From Desulfovibrio sp. UBA6121 (GTDB taxonomy: Bacteria > Desulfobacterota > Desulfovibrionia > Desulfovibrionales > Desulfovibrionaceae): DNA of 9,746 bases. The position numbers and the translations under genes were made by a program. The notes beneath the pieces were generated by a model. That model was not told the origin of the DNA, made no database searches, and saw only the letters and a program-made list of their open reading frames with translations. The stretch spans positions 739 through 10,484 of the forward strand of contig DIVX01000109.1 of the NCBI GenBank assembly GCA_002422505.1, in the 5' to 3' direction. Below, one piece after another: positions 6,199 to 9,746 of this stretch; position 1 is the stretch's first letter; each line of letters opens with the position of its first letter.

Positions 6199-7131
6199 CT
6201 ACTGCAGCGCCTCGCGGAAGCCCTTGGCCACCTTGAGCAGGTTCGCGGCCCAGTCCTCGGCCAGGGGGTCGGCCACCACGAGCTTCGCGCCCACGGCCTT
6301 GGCGATGGTTCCGGCGGTGCGCTGGCTCATTTGCGGCTGCACAAAGATGGCGCGCGCGCCCTTGGCCTTGGCCTGGCTGACGATGGCCGCCAGACGCTTG
6401 GGCGAAGGCTCCTTGCCCTCAAACTCAATGGAGGTCTGGGTCAGGCCGTAATCCTGCGCAAAGTAGCCCCAGGCCGGGTGAAACACAAGAAACCCGCGCT
6501 TCTCCGCCGGAACGCCAGCAAACAGGGCCTTGATCTGGGCGTCCAGGGCGTCGATTTCCTTCTGGAAGGCCGCGAGGTTAGCGGCGTAGACCGAGGCGTG
6601 CGCCGGATCGGCCTTGGAGAAGGCGGCGGCGATGGCGGCGGACATTTGCCGCACCTGCGCCGGGGAAACCCACACGTGCGGGTCCATCTCGTCGTGGTCC
6701 TCATGGGCGGCCGCAGCCTTATGGTCATGGTCGTGCCCGTGGGCGGCCGCAGCCGCGTGGCCGTGGTCGTGGTGCTCATGGCCCTCGGGCATGGGCAGCT
6801 TCTTCAGGCCCGCATCAAGGTGCGCGAAAACAAGCTTGGGATTGGCGCTTTTGAGCCGCCCTTCCCAAGCTTCCTCGAACTCCAGCCCGCAGGAAAGGTA
6901 CAGGGCCGCGCCGGAGAGGGCGCGCATCTGCGAAGGCTTGGGCTCGTAGGTGTGGGCATCGGCCCCGGCGGGCACCAGCAGCGTGGTCTGCACAAGCTCG
7001 CCGCCGATCTTTTTTGCGAAAGAGGCAACCGGCGCAACCCCCACGGCCACCTGCATCTTTGCGGCCAGGGCCAGGCCCGGCAGCGCGCACGCCAGCAAAA
7101 CAACTGCCAGAATTCCGAATATTTTTCTCAT
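6199..7131 (-). CDS. znuA: Periplasmic zinc-binding protein ZnuA (cluster 9 ABC transporter substrate-binding protein)
   Basis: 310 aa. An N-terminal signal peptide (basic MRK, hydrophobic core, cleavage likely after Ala23 in ALA-AK) sends it to the periplasm. Candidate metal ligands sit in the family positions: His60 (PAGADAHTYEPKPS), His152 (DPHVWVSP), His218 (FHPAWGYFAQDYGL) and Asp288 (VADPLAEDW). Between His60 and His152 lies the His-rich loop typical of zinc rather than manganese binders: 11 His in residues 118-146, interrupted by Ala runs. Start supported by GGAG 8 nt upstream. It normally hands zinc to ZnuB/ZnuC, but neither gene is adjacent; the next gene is the Fur-family regulator. 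It is divergent from the permease pair, with two palindromes in the shared control region. Confidence 0.93.
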   Translation of the reverse strand: MRKIFGILAVVLLACALPGLALAAKMQVAVGVAPVASFAKKIGGELVQTTLLVPAGADAHTYEPKPSQMRALSGAALYLSCGLEFEEAWEGRLKSANPKLVFAHLDAGLKKLPMPEGHEHHDHGHAAAAAHGHDHDHKAAAAHEDHDEMDPHVWVSPAQVRQMSAAIAAAFSKADPAHASVYAANLAAFQKEIDALDAQIKALFAGVPAEKRGFLVFHPAWGYFAQDYGLTQTSIEFEGKEPSPKRLAAIVSQAKAKGARAIFVQPQMSQRTAGTIAKAVGAKLVVADPLAEDWAANLLKVAKGFREALQ

Positions 7132-7167
7132 TGCGGACGCTCCAGGTTTCGGCTACACCCCAGGCGG

Positions 7168-7184
7168 GTGCAACTCTGTTGCAC
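7168..7184. promoter_or_regulatory. Palindromic operator 1 (putative Zur box)
   Basis: GTGCAAC-TCT-GTTGCAC, a perfect 7-3-7 inverted repeat. It starts 36 bp upstream of the znuA ATG. Its core TGCAAC-N3-GTTGCA recurs in operator 2. Size and symmetry suit a Fur-family dimer; assignment to Zur is by context. Confidence 0.75.
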
Positions 7185-7191
7185 GAACATT

Positions 7192-7206
7192 TGCAACAAA
7201 GTTGCA
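7192..7206. promoter_or_regulatory. Palindromic operator 2 (putative Zur box)
   Basis: TGCAAC-AAA-GTTGCA, a perfect 6-3-6 inverted repeat, its centre 23 bp from that of operator 1 (about two helical turns). It ends 52 bp before the GTG start of the permease gene. The inner half-sites of the two operators also form an inverted repeat with each other. Confidence 0.75.
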
Positions 7207-7248
7207 TCGCTGTCAACCCGGTCGCAAGCGCGCGGCCCGCAACGCCTC

Positions 7249-7253
7249 AAGGA
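7249..7253 (+). promoter_or_regulatory. Ribosome binding site that sets the GTG start of the permease
   Basis: AAGGA lies 5 nt before the GTG at 7259. The frame is open for another 300 bp upstream with ATG codons, but using those would place the start inside znuA and across the operators, and the added peptide has no membrane-protein character. This site therefore decides the start. Confidence 0.8.
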
Positions 7254-7258
7254 CATAC

Positions 7259-8242
7259 GTGGACTCCAGCTCCTTCGCCATTTTCGCGGCCATTGTCACC
7301 TCCATCGTGTTGGAGGCCGCACCCTTCCTGCTGCTCGGCTCGCTTCTGTCGTCGCTGCTCAACGTCTACGTGGGCGATGGCGCGCTGGAGAAACTCGCCC
7401 GGCGCAGCCTGCCCGCGCAGATAGGTCTCGGCCTGGTGGCCGGGTTGTTCCTGCCCACCTGCGAGTGCGGCGTGGTGCCGGTAACGCGCAGGCTGCTGAA
7501 GAAAGGCGTGCCCCCTGGCGCGGCCATTCCCTTCATGCTGGCGGCCCCGGTGGTCAATCCCGTGTCTCTGGCGTCCACCTGGGTGGCCTTCCAGGGCGAC
7601 CTGGGCATGGTGGCCTGGCGCGCGGCCCTGGTGCTGGTTCCCGCCGCCATGCTCGGCTGGGCCCTGGGCAACATCAAGGGGGCGGAGCTTTTGCGCGGCC
7701 AGACCGTGCTGCTGCCCATGGCGCACGAGGCTCAGGAGCAGCAGGCTCACACCCCCCAGGCTCACGCTCATGAGGCCTGCGGCTGCGACTGCGGGCATGA
7801 CCACTCCCAGCCGCATGTGCGCCCTTCCCTGGTTCAGGGTCTGCTGGAGGTGCTGCGCGGCACCGGACGCGAATTTCTGGAAATGGGCCTGTTCCTGATT
7901 CTGGGCGCGTGCGCCGCCGGGCTGTTCAAGGTCTTTCTGCCGCAGGAGTGGCTGGGCTTCGTCTCCGCCAACCTCTGGCTGGCCGTGCCCGCCATGATGC
8001 TGCTGGCCGTGCTCATGAGCGTGTGCTCCGAGGCCGACGCCTTTGTGGCCGCCAGCCTGACCATGTTTCCGCGCCCGGCCCTGCTGGCCTTCCTGGCCCT
8101 GGGCCCCATGCTGGACCTCAAGCTTTTGCCCGCCTTCCTTTCGGTGTTCCAGCGCCGGGTGGCGCTCACGCTCATTCTGGCCCCGGCTGCGGCGGTATAC
8201 CTGCTGACCATGGGCCTGGGCCTCAGCGGGGTGCTGCCATGA
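7259..8242 (+). CDS. YraQ/YcgR-type permease (DUF318, UPF0718, ArsP_1 family) with His/Cys-rich loop
   Basis: 327 aa from a GTG start. A polytopic inner-membrane protein of about eight segments in two halves. The first half has the family motif PTCECGVVPVTRR (Cys68, Cys70) followed by GVPPGAAIPFMLAAPVVNP; the second half repeats the pattern with SVCSEADAFVAASL (Cys256). Between the halves a hydrophilic loop (about residues 154-186) carries seven His and a CGCDCGHDH cluster, a likely metal-binding segment. Relatives include YraQ, Bacillus YcgR and the organoarsenical exporter ArsP; the transported species of the YcgR-like group is not firmly known. The stop overlaps the start of the next gene (ATGA), and that partner is typical of the YcgR/YcgQ pair. 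The shared control region with znuA-zur points to zinc or another divalent metal; direction of transport cannot be read from sequence. Confidence 0.88.
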   Translation: MDSSSFAIFAAIVTSIVLEAAPFLLLGSLLSSLLNVYVGDGALEKLARRSLPAQIGLGLVAGLFLPTCECGVVPVTRRLLKKGVPPGAAIPFMLAAPVVNPVSLASTWVAFQGDLGMVAWRAALVLVPAAMLGWALGNIKGAELLRGQTVLLPMAHEAQEQQAHTPQAHAHEACGCDCGHDHSQPHVRPSLVQGLLEVLRGTGREFLEMGLFLILGACAAGLFKVFLPQEWLGFVSANLWLAVPAMMLLAVLMSVCSEADAFVAASLTMFPRPALLAFLALGPMLDLKLLPAFLSVFQRRVALTLILAPAAAVYLLTMGLGLSGVLP

Positions 8243-9087
8243 GCGCCGCAGTGGGCTTTTTCGCCGGGTTCCGCCTGCGCCTGCAGGACAGGGTGGACGG
8301 CCTGTGCCTGCTGTGCATGGGCGGATTCATGGCCGCCCTGGCGCGCTCCCAGCTGTATTGGTACTTTTTGAATCCCAAGTTCAGCGTGCTGACCTTGAGC
8401 GCTGGCGCGCTGCTACTGCTGGTGGGCTTGGCGCTGCTTGTGCGGCCCCTGCCCGGCGCGCCCAGCATGGGGCGGCTGTGGCGGCAGGCCGTGCTGCTGG
8501 GCTTCCTGTCGCTGGCGGCAACGGCCTGGGGCCAGGCCGCAAGCGAGCCTTTCGCAGGCGCGGTAAGCTCCACAAGCTTTGAGGACCCGAGCCTGGATTC
8601 GGCCCAGGCCCCCGACCCGGAAGCCCCGGTGGACCTGCACCCGGTCAGGGGCGGCGAAACCTACCTGCGCCTCAATCTGGCCGAGTTGTACATCATGCTG
8701 GACAAGGGCCGCACGGACCTGCCGCCCCGTTTCGCCCTGCGGGCCATGGTGGTGCGCACCCCGAAGCTAAACGCGCACGGCCAGGTGCTGCTCAAGCGCA
8801 CAGCCGTGGTGTGCTGCCTGGCCGACAGCCTGGAGCTGAGCTTTCTGGCCAGCGGCGAGGGTTTGGAAGATGTGCAGACCGGCGACTGGGTGGAGGTGTT
8901 CGGCAGCCTGGAAACGCTTTCCGGCGCGGACGCGAACCTGCCCAAGGCCGCGCCCAAGGGCGAAGGGCCGTCCCTGGCCATCACCTACCCCAAGAGCCGC
9001 ATCCGCGCATACGCAACCGAGCCCATGCGCGCGCCGGATTTCCCGTATCTCTTCGAATTCCGCGAGCAGGAGCCCTACGCCTGGTGA
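8239..9087 (+). CDS. TIGR03943/YcgQ family protein, putative partner subunit of the DUF318 permease
   Basis: 282 aa; the ATG overlaps the permease stop by 4 bp (ATGA), so translation is coupled. The N-terminal third is membrane-embedded with about three segments (residues 19-38, 46-69, 82-98) and contains the characteristic YWYFLNPKFSVLTL. A low-complexity acidic linker (about 100-135) leads to a soluble C-domain with the motif AVVCCLADSLEL (Cys192, Cys193), another family hallmark. The C-domain has beta-rich segments (GDWVEVFGSLETL; KSRIRAYATEP), consistent with an OB-like fold, which is a guess. Family members are usually found beside a DUF318 permease and are thought to form a two-component transporter; B. 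subtilis YcgQ/YcgR is the example. The paired Cys could bind metal. Substrate unproven. Confidence 0.85.
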   Translation: MSAAVGFFAGFRLRLQDRVDGLCLLCMGGFMAALARSQLYWYFLNPKFSVLTLSAGALLLLVGLALLVRPLPGAPSMGRLWRQAVLLGFLSLAATAWGQAASEPFAGAVSSTSFEDPSLDSAQAPDPEAPVDLHPVRGGETYLRLNLAELYIMLDKGRTDLPPRFALRAMVVRTPKLNAHGQVLLKRTAVVCCLADSLELSFLASGEGLEDVQTGDWVEVFGSLETLSGADANLPKAAPKGEGPSLAITYPKSRIRAYATEPMRAPDFPYLFEFREQEPYAW

Positions 9088-9104
9088 GCTGAGCCAACCG
9101 AAAC

Positions 9105-9161
9105 GAACGCCTGTTCTTGAAAGGCGTTTCCAGCAGCGGCTCCACTTCCCTTCGAGCCGCT
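9105..9161 (+). terminator. Two successive hairpins after the permease operon, possible weak terminator
   Basis: Hairpin 1: GAACGCCT (9105-9112) with AGGCGTTT (9122-9129), 8 bp including one G:U, 9-nt loop, whose right arm ends in TTT. Hairpin 2: AGCGGCTC (9135-9142) with GAGCCGCT (9154-9161), 8 bp perfect, 11-nt loop. Neither has a real U tract, so termination may be weak or the hairpins may stabilise the 3' end. Confidence 0.5.
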
Positions 9162-9377
9162 TCCACGCCCTTTGCTCAAAAGCCTCATATATTCCTGCTC
9201 GCCACCGTATTTTGCGCTACATTCCAGCACAATCGCTTATGGCAGCAGGCCAAGAAAACTGACGCCTGCACCAGCCGCAATGGGGCGTGAGCGTCGCCCT
9301 GGCCTGAGCCATTCCCGCCGCCGGGACGCACCAGCAAAACGAGCCCACGCATGTACCACCCGCGTGGCCACGCGCAC
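9162..9377. other. Gap between convergent operons; no gene seen
   Basis: Between the hairpins and the leuB terminator no frame shows a start, ribosome site and protein-like composition. Base composition dips at 9175-9260 (ATATT, TTTTGCG, CAATCGC) compared with the genes around it. A perfect 14-bp palindrome, CGCGTGGCCACGCG, lies at 9361-9374. Confidence 0.5.
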
Positions 9378-9406
9378 AAAAAAAGGGAGCCGGTCGCCCG
9401 GCCCCC
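9378..9406 (-). terminator. Rho-independent terminator of leuB
   Basis: On the minus strand a 9-bp stem (9398-9406 with 9385-9393, one G:U) closes a 4-nt loop GCGA and is followed by seven T (9384-9378). It starts 29 bp after the leuB stop codon. Textbook structure in minus orientation only. Confidence 0.95.
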
Positions 9407-9435
9407 CATCGTTCTGTGCTGATGCTTCCGCAAGC

Positions 9436-9746
9436 TTACATGTTCGCCAGCACGGCGTCGCCCATGGCGATGCAGCCCACCAGCTTGCAGCCTTCCTCGC
9501 GGATGTCGCTGGTGCGGTAGCCCTGGCTCAGGGTCTTCTGCACGGCGGCCTCGATGCAGGCGGCCTGCTCGGCCATGCTGGAGGCGCTGTAGCGCAGCAG
9601 CATGGCGACCGAGAGGATGGTCGCCAGCGGGTTGGCCTTGTCCTGGCCAGCAATGTCCGGGGCGGAGCCGTGGATGGGCTCGAACAGGCCGGGGTTCTTT
9701 TCGCCCACGCTGGCCGAGGGCAGCATGCCGATGGAGCCGGTGATGA
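9436..9746 (-). CDS. leuB: 3-Isopropylmalate dehydrogenase, C-terminal part, 5' end outside window
   Basis: Enzyme of leucine biosynthesis: NAD-dependent oxidation and decarboxylation of 3-isopropylmalate in the cytoplasm. Only about the last 102 residues are present; the frame is open to the window edge. Seen: ITGSIGMLPSASVG, then GLFEPIHGSAPDIAGQD, whose GSAPDIAG is the conserved NAD-binding region, and NPLATILSVAMLLRYS, ending GDAVLANM before TAA. This run separates LeuB from isocitrate and tartrate dehydrogenases of the same fold. Convergent with the permease operon and closed by its own terminator. Other leu genes, if linked, lie beyond the window. Confidence 0.96.
   Translation of the reverse strand, partial: ITGSIGMLPSASVGEKNPGLFEPIHGSAPDIAGQDKANPLATILSVAMLLRYSASSMAEQAACIEAAVQKTLSQGYRTSDIREEGCKLVGCIAMGDAVLANM

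Larger units (their letters stand above)
7132..7258. promoter_or_regulatory. Divergent control region of znuA-zur and the permease operon
   Basis: This 127-bp spacer must hold both divergent promoters. Two similar palindromes occupy its centre. Clear -35/-10 pairs are not visible; on the plus strand TTGCAC (7179-7184), 17 nt, TTGCAT (7202-7207) is possible but weak and is itself made of operator half-sites. Either way, a repressor bound at the palindromes should block both directions. Confidence 0.7.

Noticed and set aside
5680..7773. A 697-codon open frame on the plus strand running antisense to zur and znuA
   Set aside because: It is the complement of two well-identified genes and crosses the operators and the permease start; composition reflects GC-rich shadow coding, with no ribosome site or domain.
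7908..9087. A longer upstream start for the TIGR03943 protein within the permease gene
   Set aside because: The ATG at 8239 overlaps the permease stop as ATGA, and the protein from there has the expected family N-terminus; the upstream frame is shadow sequence of the permease.
9185..9433. An 82-codon minus-strand frame between leuB and the permease operon
   Set aside because: It spans the leuB terminator, has no ribosome site and no protein-like composition.

Overview
The window is GC-rich (high G+C third positions almost throughout) and looks like chromosomal DNA of a deltaproteobacterium of the Desulfovibrio type. This rests on the flavour of the DnaK tail, GatC, GatA and LeuB sequences and on the gene mix; it is an inference, not a database result. 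No rRNA, tRNA, CRISPR array, insertion sequence or phage gene was seen.

Layout. (1) 1-608, plus strand: the 3' end of dnaK, closed by a strong intrinsic terminator. (2) 642-5018, plus strand: a tight four-gene operon encoding a large lipoprotein with a periplasmic-binding-protein fold (LpoA/LppC-like), GatC, GatA and an MSAD-like tautomerase, closed by a 17-bp stem terminator. (3) 5053-5205: a non-coding tandem array built from two short modules of 10 and 9 nt. (4) 5279-5527, minus strand: a small conserved-looking protein of unknown function. (5) 5704-9087: a metal (most likely zinc) block. On the minus strand znuA (periplasmic zinc-binding protein with a His-rich loop) is followed by a Zur-like Fur-family regulator and a terminator. 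Divergently, on the plus strand, lie a YraQ/DUF318-type permease with a His/Cys-rich loop and a TIGR03943/YcgQ-type partner, overlapping by 4 bp. The 127-bp divergent spacer holds two nearly identical palindromes, TGCAAC-N3-GTTGCA, with centres 23 bp apart; these are the best candidates for the regulator's operators. (6) 9378-9746, minus strand: a terminator and the 3' end of leuB.

How it fits together. GatC and GatA are two subunits of the tRNA-dependent amidotransferase; gatB is not here. The metal block reads as a self-contained, autoregulated divergon: the regulator lies in the znuA operon and probably represses both directions when zinc is sufficient. The ABC permease and ATPase (ZnuB, ZnuC) normally found beside ZnuA are absent, while a two-component DUF318/TIGR03943 permease sits where they might be expected. 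This arrangement, together with metal-ligand-rich loops on both the binding protein and the permease, is the most interesting system in the window. The two-module repeat at 5053-5205 is the most unusual non-coding structure.
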